Shown here: positions 1 to 5,785 of the stretch, in pieces
Numbering within the stretch: position 1 is the first letter of the stretch
Layout of the letters: each line of letters starts with the position of its first letter
Assembly: GCA_021798075.1 (NCBI GenBank)
Contig: JAJZYO010000144.1
Span: forward strand, 1 to 5,785
DNA from: Actinomycetes bacterium
GTDB taxonomy: Bacteria; Actinomycetota; Acidimicrobiia; Acidimicrobiales; Palsa-688
Reading direction: 5' to 3'
Length of the DNA stretch: 5,785 nt
Notes under the pieces: generated by a model
Seen by the model: the letters and a program-made list of their open reading frames with translations, nothing else
Databases searched by the model: none
What the model was told of the DNA's origin: nothing
Made by a program: the position numbers and the translations under genes

Positions 1-70
1 CGTCACCATGGCGCCGGCCCACCGGGCAACGAAATGGCCTAGAGCACGCGGGTTGGCTAACCTCGGCCTG

Positions 71-1372
71 ATGCCAAGGACGCGTGCAGGCCTTGGGCCT
101 GTCGAAAGGGCAGTGCTCGCTAACGGGCTGGGGGTCGTCGTGGTGCCCGAGCCGGCGGCGACGCTCGTGGGGGTGTCGGTCGTCTACAACGTGGGTTTCC
201 GCTCCGAACCCGAGGGCAGGACCGGCTTTGCCCACCTCTTCGAGCACATGATGTTCCAAGGGTCGGCCCACGTCGACAAGATGGGCCACATGCGCACGAT
301 CGAGTCGGCCGGCGGTATCGTCAACGGCCACACTCGTGCCGATGTGACCGCGTACTACGAGGCCGTACCATCCGCCGCGCTCGAACTGGCGCTGTACCTG
401 GAGGCGGACAGGATGGCGGCACTCGCCCTGACCGAGGAGAACCTCCGCAACCAGGTGGCCGTTGTGAAAGAAGAGATAAGGCGCAACGTGCTCAACCAGC
501 CTTACGGTGGGTTCCCCTGGATCCCCTTGCCGGCACTGGCCTTTCGTACCTACCCGAACGCCCACAACGGCTATGGGGACTTTAGCCACCTCGAGCAGGC
601 GACGGTCGAGGACGGCCGCGATTTCTACAAGCGCTACTACAACCCCGCCAACGCCGTACTGGCCGTCGTCGGCGGTTGCCGCACCGAAGAGGTCGTCTCT
701 TTGGCAGAACGCCATTTCGGCGCAATCCGTGGGCGCCGTCGTCCCAAGCACGGGCCTTGGACAGAACCGGCCTTGACGTCGGAGAAGCACCAGAGGGTAG
801 CGAGCGCGCTCGTGCCCCAGCCGGCCTTCGCTATCGGCTACCGCACCCCCGACCCGGTAGGAGACCTCAAAAGTTTCCTCCCCTACTTCATGCTGGCTGA
901 GCTCCTGGCTGGCGGTGAGGCAAGCCGTCTTCGGCGGCGCCTGCTCCATCAAGACAAGAACGCGACAGACGTGTCGGCGTCCATAGGCACCTTCGGCGAC
1001 GACGCCTTCATGGTGCGCGACCCAACCTTGCTCAGGGTTGTCGTCCACCACCCCGGGCAAGCCTCGACGGAGAAACTCCTTGGGGCGGTCAACGAAGAGG
1101 TCGAGGCGCTCGCGTCGGAAGGCCCGAGGAAAGGGGAGCTCGAGCGAGCGGTGGCAAGCTTTGCATCTTCCCACTGGAAAGGATTGGCACCGCTCCTCCA
1201 TCGTTGCCACATCGTCGGTTCGGTCGAGACCGTCCAGGGCCGTGCAGAGCTTCTCTCGGAGCTACCGGACTTGCTGGCAGCGGTCGCGCCAGCACAAGTC
1301 ACAGGAGCGGCCGAAGGGATCCTCAGCCAGCACCGGGCCGTCTACGAGCTCGTAGCAGAAAGGGGCAAGTGA
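71..1372 (+). CDS. M16B family zinc metallopeptidase, catalytic (HxxEH) subunit
   Basis: This is a zinc-dependent peptidase of the insulinase/pitrilysin clan, probably acting on peptides or unfolded segments enclosed between two subunits. The inverted zinc motif HLFEH is at residues 55-59 (H55, E58, H59). The third ligand is probably E135 in VVKEEIRR, 76 residues after H59, the usual spacing. The N-terminal strand LANGLGVVVVPEP and the later NPANAVLAVVGG and GGEASRL segments are typical of M16B, and 433 residues is the usual single-subunit length. In the C-terminal half, the places of the conserved Arg and Tyr are held by L292 and T299, so the protein probably needs a partner. No signal peptide is visible, so it is likely cytoplasmic. 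ATG at 71 was chosen because family members begin shortly before the LxNGL strand. An in-frame ATG at 8 adds 21 basic, unfamiliar residues, the frame is open to the left edge, and neither start has a clear ribosome site in view. Family certain; substrate unknown. Confidence 0.93.
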   Translation: MPRTRAGLGPVERAVLANGLGVVVVPEPAATLVGVSVVYNVGFRSEPEGRTGFAHLFEHMMFQGSAHVDKMGHMRTIESAGGIVNGHTRADVTAYYEAVPSAALELALYLEADRMAALALTEENLRNQVAVVKEEIRRNVLNQPYGGFPWIPLPALAFRTYPNAHNGYGDFSHLEQATVEDGRDFYKRYYNPANAVLAVVGGCRTEEVVSLAERHFGAIRGRRRPKHGPWTEPALTSEKHQRVASALVPQPAFAIGYRTPDPVGDLKSFLPYFMLAELLAGGEASRLRRRLLHQDKNATDVSASIGTFGDDAFMVRDPTLLRVVVHHPGQASTEKLLGAVNEEVEALASEGPRKGELERAVASFASSHWKGLAPLLHRCHIVGSVETVQGRAELLSELPDLLAAVAPAQVTGAAEGILSQHRAVYELVAERGK

Positions 1373-2742
1373 TGCCACAGCTGCTCAGCCGTGAAAACCC
1401 CGCAAGTTCCGGCCCGCCGCCGGTAGGCCCAATGGCGGCCCCCAAGGTGCCCCACGTCGCAGAGGAGGAGCTTCACGGGGACGTCCCGGCGCTCGTCGCC
1501 CGCCACGGCGGAGTGCCGTTGGCAGAACTGCGCATCGCCTTCCCACTCCCCGAGCGGGAGCTCACGAGCCCGGCCGCGGTCACCGTTCTCTGCCCCGCCC
1601 TTTTCGCCGGCACCGAACGGCACGACCGCACCGCCTTCGCGGAGGCCCTCGAAGGGCTGGGAGGTCACCTGGACGCGGGCGTACACGACGACCACTTGTT
1701 CATCTCGGGCTCCGTCCTCGCCACGAATCTCGCTCCTTTCCTATCCCTGGTCTGCGACATGCTGACGGTCCCGGCTTACCCGAAGAACGAGGTCCGCGCA
1801 GACGCGGCCCGTTCAGCCGACGAAGCCCTGATAGCCCTGGCCCAGCCCGAAGTGATCGCCAGGCAGGAGCTCAGGCGCCGCCTGTTCAAGGGCCACCCTT
1901 ACGCGACGCCGATGGCTGCCCCCGCAGCGCTCCGGCGCATCAGCGAGAGCGCGCTCCGAGATCTTCACCGCAGCCTCCTGACCTCGTCCACTCCCGTGGT
2001 TGTGCTTGTGGGTGACCTGCAACCCGCACGAGCCAAGACCTTGCTCGAAGACTCTCTCGGCCCCTGGCTGGACAGCCGCAAGAAGCCCATTGCGGCCCTC
2101 GCGCCCCTGCCGGCACCGAAGCCGGGCCCGATAGAAGTCGTCGCTCGGCCAAACGCGGTCCAAAGCAACCTTCGCCTCGGTGGCGCGGCCCCCTCGCTCT
2201 CTGCTCCCGACTGGCCAGCCGCCACGCTCGCGGAGAGCATCGCCGGCGGTATGTTCACTTCCCGGATTGTCGCCAATCTCCGTGAGCGCAACGGCTACAC
2301 CTATACGCCCTACACGGCTACCCGTCATGGTCGGGCTGGTTCGTACCTCGTCACTGGGGCGGACGTCGCCACCGAGGTTACTGCGGCGGCCCTCGTCGAA
2401 ACCCTCTACGAACTGGGCCACCTTGCCGCCACGGGCGTGACTCCCGAGGAGCTCGAGCTCGCTCGGCACCACGCTCTCGGCCGCTTCAGCTTCCAGGTCG
2501 CCACGCAATCGGGACTCGCCAGCACGATGGTCTCCCTGGCCGTCCTCGGCGCCGGTACCGGTTACCTGAGCAGCTACCCGAAAGGGCTGCTCGCTGCCAC
2601 CAAAGACGACGTCGACGGCGCAGCACGGCGCTACCTTGCACCAGGGCGTTTGGTGACCCTCGTGGTGGGCGACCCCGAGAAGGTGGAGGGCCAGCTGTCG
2701 CTGGTTGGCGCGGTAACAGTTAGAAAGCCTTTGGCACGCTGA
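1372..2742 (+). CDS. M16B family peptidase-like protein, non-catalytic (R/Y) subunit
   Basis: This is the partner subunit of the upstream peptidase. It has the M16B fold: FPLPERELTSPAAV and ALFAGT near the N terminus, VVVLVGDL near residues 209-215, and GGMFTSRI at 292-299. The five positions of HxxEH read TVLCP (71-75), so it cannot bind the catalytic zinc. It keeps the substrate-binding pair R304 and Y311 in LRERNGYTY, which the upstream subunit lacks. This matches known heterodimeric M16B enzymes (the Sphingomonas Sph2681/Sph2682 type) and the alpha/beta division of mitochondrial processing peptidase. The start codon overlaps the upstream stop by one base (TGATG), and AAAGGGG lies six bases before it, so translational coupling is likely. 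The frame is open further upstream to 1204, but that part overlaps the upstream gene. The product is 456 residues with no signal peptide. The last four codons lie in the first unit of a 20-bp tandem repeat that also supplies the stop. Confidence 0.92.
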   Translation: MPQLLSRENPASSGPPPVGPMAAPKVPHVAEEELHGDVPALVARHGGVPLAELRIAFPLPERELTSPAAVTVLCPALFAGTERHDRTAFAEALEGLGGHLDAGVHDDHLFISGSVLATNLAPFLSLVCDMLTVPAYPKNEVRADAARSADEALIALAQPEVIARQELRRRLFKGHPYATPMAAPAALRRISESALRDLHRSLLTSSTPVVVLVGDLQPARAKTLLEDSLGPWLDSRKKPIAALAPLPAPKPGPIEVVARPNAVQSNLRLGGAAPSLSAPDWPAATLAESIAGGMFTSRIVANLRERNGYTYTPYTATRHGRAGSYLVTGADVATEVTAAALVETLYELGHLAATGVTPEELELARHHALGRFSFQVATQSGLASTMVSLAVLGAGTGYLSSYPKGLLAATKDDVDGAARRYLAPGRLVTLVVGDPEKVEGQLSLVGAVTVRKPLAR

Positions 2743-2810
2743 ACGCGCCGCTGGCACGCTGAACACCCCGCTGGCACACTGAACGCGCTGCCGGCACACT
2801 GAGGCCGGGC
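2731..2810. repeat. Tandem repeat, four units of 20 bp
   Basis: Four adjacent 20-bp units start at 2731, 2751, 2771 and 2791. The consensus is about YTGGCACRCTGAACRCSCYG. The core GGCACRCTGA is kept in all four, and the last unit diverges after it. The first unit encodes the last residues and TGA stop of the non-catalytic M16 subunit, and every unit carries the same CTGA. Because 20 is not a multiple of three, the array is not a coding repeat. A period of two helical turns would place the cores on one face of the DNA. Function unknown. Confidence 0.9.
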
Positions 2811-2865
2811 CCGCCGGCGGGGTTTGGTTCGATCCCACCGAGCCAACCGGCATAGAGTGCGAAGT

Positions 2866-2930
2866 CTGTGTAATCAATCATGCCCGACGCCCCCTTGGTC
2901 CCGGCCGCTGGGCATAATTGATTACCACAG
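2866..2930. repeat. Long inverted repeat between convergent genes
   Basis: The left arm CTGTGTAATCAATCATGCCC (2866-2885) pairs with 2910-2930 with one mismatch (2879/2916) and one bulged base (2925), around a 24-base spacer. The element lies midway between the ends of the M16 operon and the convergent hydrolase gene. It could be a bidirectional mRNA-end hairpin, but there is no T-run on either side, so it is not a standard intrinsic terminator. The paired ATTGATTAC cores could instead be a protein-binding site or part of a dispersed repeat. Confidence 0.85.
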
Positions 2931-2938
2931 CGACCCGT

Positions 2939-2956
2939 TGGGCGCGGATTGATTAC
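2939..2956 (+). repeat. Third copy of the GGGC-N3/4-ATTGATTAC motif
   Basis: TGGGC followed by four bases and ATTGATTAC repeats, in the same direction, the right arm of the neighbouring inverted repeat (TGGGC at 2909-2913, ATTGATTAC at 2917-2925). The two cores start 31 bases apart, about three helical turns. The left arm holds the same motif inverted (GTAATCAAT at 2870-2878, then CAT and GCCC). The cores are AT-rich in a very GC-rich setting, so they stand out. Role unknown. Confidence 0.7.
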
Positions 2957-2975
2957 GCCTGGCGTATGCAATCCA

Positions 2976-3671
2976 CTACCAACGCCCGTGCTGGCGCCGC
3001 CCCACGAGCCAGGCTTTCACTACGTCGGCCACCTCTTCATCACGCCCGCGCAGGCCATGGTCCCCGCCCTCGACCCAGTGCAGGCTGACAGGCCCAGCTA
3101 CTCCCACGAGTTCGTGCTCGAGTTCGGCCGGAGTGCCGAAAGCGTCCCGCGTACCCGAGATGAAAAGGCACGGCAGGTGCAGCTTCGGGAAGTGCTCAGT
3201 ACGGAGACGATCGGGCTTGCCCGGAGGGTGGAGCGGGTAGCTCACAAGGACCAGTCCCGCGCAAGGCATCCCATCAGCCACGGCTAGCGAGCAGATCCGC
3301 GCTCCCATGGACCGGCCACCCGCAAACATCCGCTCCGGGCGTACGTTGGTTGCGGCTACGAACGAAGCCGCCTCACTTTTCACCGCCGAGACAAGGACGG
3401 CTGGGCGATCTGGTGCTCGCCGGCCCGCCAGACGGTACGGGAAGTCCATGCGCCTGACGGCTATGCCCGCTGAACTCGCAGTGCGATCGATCGCCACCAG
3501 ACCAGCCTGGTCGCTGCCGGCACCAGCACCGGGCGCGAGGAGCAGCCCGAACTGCCCACTCGGCGCACCTCTGGCCACGGCCAACGACCCTAGCGTCAGC
3601 CCATCTCCCAAGGCTGAAATTAGCGGGCAGTGGCTGCAGGTAGCCTTGGGGGCCCATGACCCCCCAGCCAA
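2976..3671 (-). CDS. Alpha/beta hydrolase, KANL3/Tex30 (dienelactone-hydrolase-like) type
   Basis: This is a probable serine hydrolase of unknown substrate. The order of motifs is characteristic: LLLAPGAGAGSD (residues 43-54, oxyanion-hole strand and loop), MDFPYRLAGRRAPDRP (75-90), the nucleophile elbow GGRSMGAR with S121, the acid D176 in SGTRDAFG, and H205 in GGDHG. The triad is complete. No signal peptide or membrane segment is seen, so it is likely cytoplasmic. The start is uncertain. The longest version begins at TTG 3671 (231 residues) behind only a weak GAG. In-frame alternatives are TTG 3611, TTG 3584 and GTG 3578; GTG 3578 has AGGG nine bases upstream and gives about 200 residues. 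The residues before APGAGAG in the longest form are not recognisable, so the real protein may be shorter. It stands alone, convergent with the M16 operon, and its neighbours do not suggest a pathway. Confidence 0.85.
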   Translation of the reverse strand: MAGGSWAPKATCSHCPLISALGDGLTLGSLAVARGAPSGQFGLLLAPGAGAGSDQAGLVAIDRTASSAGIAVRRMDFPYRLAGRRAPDRPAVLVSAVKSEAASFVAATNVRPERMFAGGRSMGARICSLAVADGMPCAGLVLVSYPLHPPGKPDRLRTEHFPKLHLPCLFISGTRDAFGTPAELEHELVGVAGPVSLHWVEGGDHGLRGRDEEVADVVKAWLVGRRQHGRW

Positions 3672-3915
3672 AGAACTCGTGCTCGCTCGTGCCGGCCTGG
3701 TGTCAATGCCAGCTTCGTCAACGGTGCTGCGGGGGGCGCGACGCTCATATCGTTCCCAGCCCTTCTCGCCACCGGCTAAGCGGCCCTCATTGCAAAGGTC
3801 ACCCTCGACGCTCGGATCTCGCCCGGGTACGTCGGCGGCCCTGCTGGCTTCCGCAAGGATGTAAATAGCCAGGCGTGACCCTCTTGGCGGTCCTCAGCGC
3901 AACGCTCCCACTTGC

Positions 3916-4101
3916 TCAGGGTTCACCAACGCCATCTGCAGTGCGACCTGCCGTCGAGCTCAACACGTCGCTGCTTTCAATAACTCGTTCCAGCTCGTCA
4001 ACTAACACTCGCCCTTCTGGGGCTATGCTTTCTCGGCCTGGCCTCGCCAGGAGCCCTATCAGGACGCATTTATCTAGGTATGTCCTCCTACTTTGGGCCA
4101 A
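3916..4101 (-). pseudogene. Probable decayed PIN-domain (VapC-like) gene, N-terminal part
   Basis: The minus strand encodes TYLDKCVLIGLL followed by a helix-like segment GRVLVDELERVIESSDVLSST. This fits the first strand of a PIN nuclease (YLDxC/SVLI, with the metal-binding Asp in YLD) and the following helix and second strand of the type reading YLDxC...E.xAVL.ILERI...LVSS. The homology then stops. The expected conserved Glu is absent and the frame ends at 3916, after about 60 residues instead of 130-150. AGGAGG lies directly before the PIN start on the minus strand, but no ATG follows it at a useful distance; the frame opens at TTG 4101, ahead of the AGGAGG. I see no antitoxin gene next to it. 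The likely reading is a dead toxin-type gene. The short match leaves room for chance resemblance. Confidence 0.42.
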
Positions 4102-4472
4102 TCAAGGCCACGGCTCGCGGAACGGCCAGACTGGACCGAGGTTTACAGGGTTCCGGGCAAGAAAAGGACCACTTGACATAACACACCACGAGGCCTACCA
4201 TTCGGCCGCGGAACCCTTCGCCGGATCCGTGGGACCTGCATCAGTCCAGTCCATTGCGCTCGAGTCCCTCAAGGAGAGGCACGCCCCGAACCAATTGCGG
4301 AGCGACTGAGCCGCTACCTGCTATTTAGCAGCACGGCGTCAGGAGATCCGGCCGCGGCCGATAACTTCGAGATGGTCGCGGTCCCTACTTCGCCTTGGAA
4401 GTCCAGGCTCCCCTCCTGCGGGGTCTGGGTACCAAAGTTCTCCGGCTGAGTTGGAGCGAGCCCAGGCGCGCC
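4102..4472. other. Gene-free spacer between the PIN remnant and the LacI gene
   Basis: No coding frame here looks like a protein on either strand. The long open frames belong to random high-GC sequence. The minus strand has only very short ATG-started frames of about 19 and 25 codons, without ribosome sites. On the plus strand there is a promoter-like TTGACA sequence, and AAGGAG near 4270 is not followed by a start codon. Downstream of the LacI stop there is only a weak imperfect inverted repeat (about 4403-4428) with no T-run on the transcribed strand, so no convincing terminator is seen. The spacer between the hydrolase gene and the PIN remnant (3672-3915) is likewise without a recognisable intact gene. 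Confidence 0.6.
4173..4201 (+). promoter_or_regulatory. Sigma-70-like promoter candidate without a gene downstream
   Basis: A perfect TTGACA (4173-4178) is followed after exactly 17 bases by TACCAT (4196-4201), which matches four of six positions of the -10 consensus. It points rightward into a gene-free stretch and then antisense to the 3' end of the LacI gene. It could drive a small or antisense RNA, or be a leftover from a lost gene. A chance match is possible. Confidence 0.25.
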
Positions 4473-5525
4473 TCACTCCCTTGGAACGCTCGACTCGCGC
4501 ACGACCAGCTTGCCGCCTACGACACGGACGCCACCAAATGCTCCCCCGTCGATCGCCGCGAGGAGCTCGCGCGCGGCTACACGGCCCACCTCGCTCAGGT
4601 TGGGGTCCACGGTGGTAAGGGGCGGGCGACAGCCTTCCGCCATCACTTCCCAATTGTCGAAGCCGACCAAGGCCACATCGCCTGGCACTTGGCGCCCACT
4701 CTCCCGCAGGGCGTCCGCCGCTCCACGTGCGATCTGGTCGTTCCCGCAAAAAAGGCCATCTACCTTAGGTTCTCGCTCCAAGAGCGCTGCCGTGGCCTCC
4801 CGGCCCCAAGCCTCGCTCCAAGCACCGTAGAGGACTTCCCCGGCAGCGACATCGAGGCCCGCTCGAGCGAGGAATGCCTGGGCGCCGCCAGCGCGCTGGC
4901 GTACTGCCGCGAAGCGCTCGGGGCCTGTGATATGGCCAATGTGTTTGCGCCCGAGGCTTACAAGGTGTTCTACCGCAAGCTGCCCACCACCCTCGTCGTC
5001 CGGCAACACCGACAGGTCTTGGCACTCTTCCGACCTGCTCATTGCGTAAACAACTGGCACTGGGAGGTCCCTGCCGACAGAAGGGCGAGAATCGACACGG
5101 CGAGCAGCTATGATGATCCCGTCAACCCGGCGCGAAAACATCATCTTCAGGTAGCGCCGCTCGCGTTCTGGGTCGCCACGGCTATCACAGAGGAAAACGG
5201 ACACCTTGCCTTCGCCCAAGGCATCTTCTGCCCCGAGCATCACGGGGATAGAGAAGCGCCCGAAGCTGTCGGTGGTGAGCAGCCCCACGGTGAAGGTCCG
5301 GCCGGACAGCAGGCTCTGGGCTAAGGCATTGGGCTCAAAACCCATCTCCTCGGCGACCTGGATAATGCGCGATCGCGTCTCGGGGCGCAGGCTGCCACGG
5401 CCGTTTAGCGCCTTCGAAGCGGTGCCGACCGAGACCGCGGCCCGTTGGGCCACGTCGACTATCGTCCAACGACGTTTGACTGGCTGGTATACCGTCCCGT
5501 CCTGTAAGGGTCTCGCCTTGCCCAA
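4473..5525 (-). CDS. LacI/GalR family transcriptional regulator
   Basis: This is a DNA-binding repressor with a periplasmic-binding-protein-like sensor domain, probably responding to a sugar or related ligand. The helix-turn-helix is at residues 21-41 (TIVDVAQRAAVSVGTASKAL). LRPETRSRIIQVAEEMGFEPN follows in two helices, then the hinge helix ALAQSLLSGRT (67-77). The sensor domain starts at TVGLLTTDSFGRFS and contains VDGIIIAARR, GRKHIGHITGPE, LFCGNDQIARGAADAL and VALVGFDNWEVMAE, and ends with PPLTTVDPNLSEVGRVAARELL and LVVRESS. All these are standard family landmarks. At 350 residues it is full length. TTG 5525 is the preferred start because GGAGGTG lies eight bases upstream. The frame continues up to a TTG at 5582 without a ribosome site. 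No sugar-transport or catabolic genes are in view, so its regulon is unknown; any partner genes would lie beyond the right edge. Confidence 0.94.
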   Translation of the reverse strand: MGKARPLQDGTVYQPVKRRWTIVDVAQRAAVSVGTASKALNGRGSLRPETRSRIIQVAEEMGFEPNALAQSLLSGRTFTVGLLTTDSFGRFSIPVMLGAEDALGEGKVSVFLCDSRGDPERERRYLKMMFSRRVDGIIIAARRVDSRPSVGRDLPVPVVYAMSRSEECQDLSVLPDDEGGGQLAVEHLVSLGRKHIGHITGPERFAAVRQRAGGAQAFLARAGLDVAAGEVLYGAWSEAWGREATAALLEREPKVDGLFCGNDQIARGAADALRESGRQVPGDVALVGFDNWEVMAEGCRPPLTTVDPNLSEVGRVAARELLAAIDGGAFGGVRVVGGKLVVRESSVPRE

Positions 5526-5538
5526 GTAGCACACCTCC
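5523..5538 (-). promoter_or_regulatory. Ribosome-binding site and TTG start of the LacI gene
   Basis: On the minus strand GGAGGTG (5538-5532) is followed by six bases and TTG (5525-5523). The near-consensus Shine-Dalgarno and good spacing decide the start. A GTG at 5534 overlaps this site and the TTG at 5582 has no ribosome site. The 8-bp palindrome CCGTACGG (5537-5544) abuts the site. Confidence 0.6.
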
Positions 5539-5556
5539 GTACGGTCAGGGGTCCCA

Positions 5557-5568
5557 GCAAAGCGTTGC
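5557..5568. promoter_or_regulatory. Candidate LacI-family operator upstream of the LacI gene
   Basis: GCAAAGCGTTGC is symmetric at 10 of 12 positions and close to the GCAAACGTTTGC half-sites bound by many LacI/GalR proteins, though the centre is GC rather than CG. It lies 31 bases before the proposed TTG start, a suitable place for autoregulation. Only one site is seen and no clear -35/-10 pair was found beside it, so this is tentative. Confidence 0.28.
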
Positions 5569-5620
5569 CCACCAACGTACAACCTGCGGCCACGGCCATC
5601 CCGCCGAGCTTCACGGGCGA

Positions 5621-5785
5621 GCGAGAGCCGGGCCGGGCCGGCGAGAGCGAGCAGCGAGAGCCGGGCCGGGCCGGCGAGAGCGAGCAGCGAGAGCCGGGCC
5701 GGGACGGGCGGGCCGGCGAGCGAGAACCGGGACGGGCGGGCCGGCGAGCGAGAACCGGGACGGGCGGGCCGGCGAGAGCGAGCAG
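5621..5785. repeat. GC-rich minisatellite with 33-bp and 28-bp units, running to the window edge
   Basis: Two identical 33-bp units (5621-5653 and 5654-5686) each begin GCGAGAGCCGGGCCGGGCCG. A hybrid unit (5687-5720) starts like them and ends like the next type. Two identical 28-bp units follow (5721-5748 and 5749-5776), each beginning CGAGAACCGGGACGGGCGGG. The final bases return towards the end of the 33-bp unit. The unit lengths differ modulo three, so a continuous coding repeat is unlikely. The array lies about 95 bases upstream of the LacI gene and is cut by the window end, so copy number is unknown. Confidence 0.92.

Noticed and set aside
2810..2829. Palindrome CCCGCCGGCGGG followed by GTTTGGTT as an intrinsic terminator of the M16 operon
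   Set aside because: The stem is only four pairs once a loop is allowed, and the T-rich tail is interrupted by G. It could contribute but cannot be called.
2824..2846. A tRNA T-arm-like sequence GGTTCGATCCC, as if a tRNA 3' end or attachment site
   Set aside because: Only three of five T-stem pairs form and no matching 5' acceptor, D-arm or anticodon arm lies upstream. There is also no integrase gene nearby.
1813..2877. A 354-codon minus-strand open frame opposite the second M16 gene
   Set aside because: It lies opposite a clear M16B protein, its translation has no domain signature, and it reads through the tandem repeat at its start.
3307..3864. A 185-codon plus-strand open frame across the hydrolase gene
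   Set aside because: The opposite strand carries a complete hydrolase with an intact catalytic triad. The plus-strand product is low-complexity in character and unrecognised.
3875..4309. A 144-codon plus-strand open frame over the PIN remnant
   Set aside because: No family resemblance, no ribosome site, and Ser/Pro/Arg-rich composition typical of chance frames. The minus-strand PIN match explains the region better.
4403..4428. Imperfect inverted repeat downstream of the LacI gene as a terminator
   Set aside because: On the transcribed strand the stem has two mismatches and no T-run follows.
4395..5324. A 309-codon plus-strand open frame opposite the LacI gene
   Set aside because: It is antisense to an unmistakable LacI coding sequence, has no recognisable motif, and reflects the lack of stops opposite high-GC codons.
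5621..5785. A CRISPR array
   Set aside because: The units are directly adjacent with no unique spacers, and unit length changes within the array. It is a minisatellite.

Overview
This is a high-GC bacterial window, about two-thirds G+C by eye, with Shine-Dalgarno-type ribosome sites and TTG/GTG starts in use. The phylum cannot be fixed from this sequence. The gene set (M16B peptidase pair, LacI regulator, decayed PIN-domain gene) is chromosomal in character and fits several high-GC soil or sediment phyla. Nothing points to a phage, plasmid or insertion sequence. The right edge runs into a minisatellite, which may be why the sequence ends there.

Left part (1-2742, + strand): a two-gene operon for a heterodimeric M16B zinc peptidase. 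The upstream gene carries the zinc site (HLFEH plus a downstream Glu). The downstream gene, joined by a one-base TGATG overlap, has lost the zinc site but keeps the Arg/Tyr pair that the upstream subunit lacks. The two proteins therefore look like complementary halves of one enzyme.

Middle (2743-4472): the operon converges on a minus-strand alpha/beta hydrolase of the KANL3/Tex30 (dienelactone-hydrolase-like) type at 2976-3671. The 233-base gap between them is unusually structured. It holds a four-unit 20-bp tandem repeat that includes the peptidase stop codon, a long near-perfect inverted repeat, and three copies of a GGGC-N3/4-ATTGATTAC motif. The 801 bases between the hydrolase and the next gene contain no intact gene. 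They hold a probable decayed PIN-domain gene and an orphan promoter-like sequence.

Right part (4473-5785): a complete LacI-family repressor on the minus strand, best started at a TTG behind a strong GGAGGTG ribosome site, with a possible autoregulatory operator upstream. Beyond it lie GC-rich tandem repeats of 33 and 28 bp whose G-runs could form quadruplexes, continuing to the window edge.

Apart from the peptidase pair, the genes do not form an obvious shared pathway. No new multi-gene system is evident. The most unusual material is the non-coding repeat structure.
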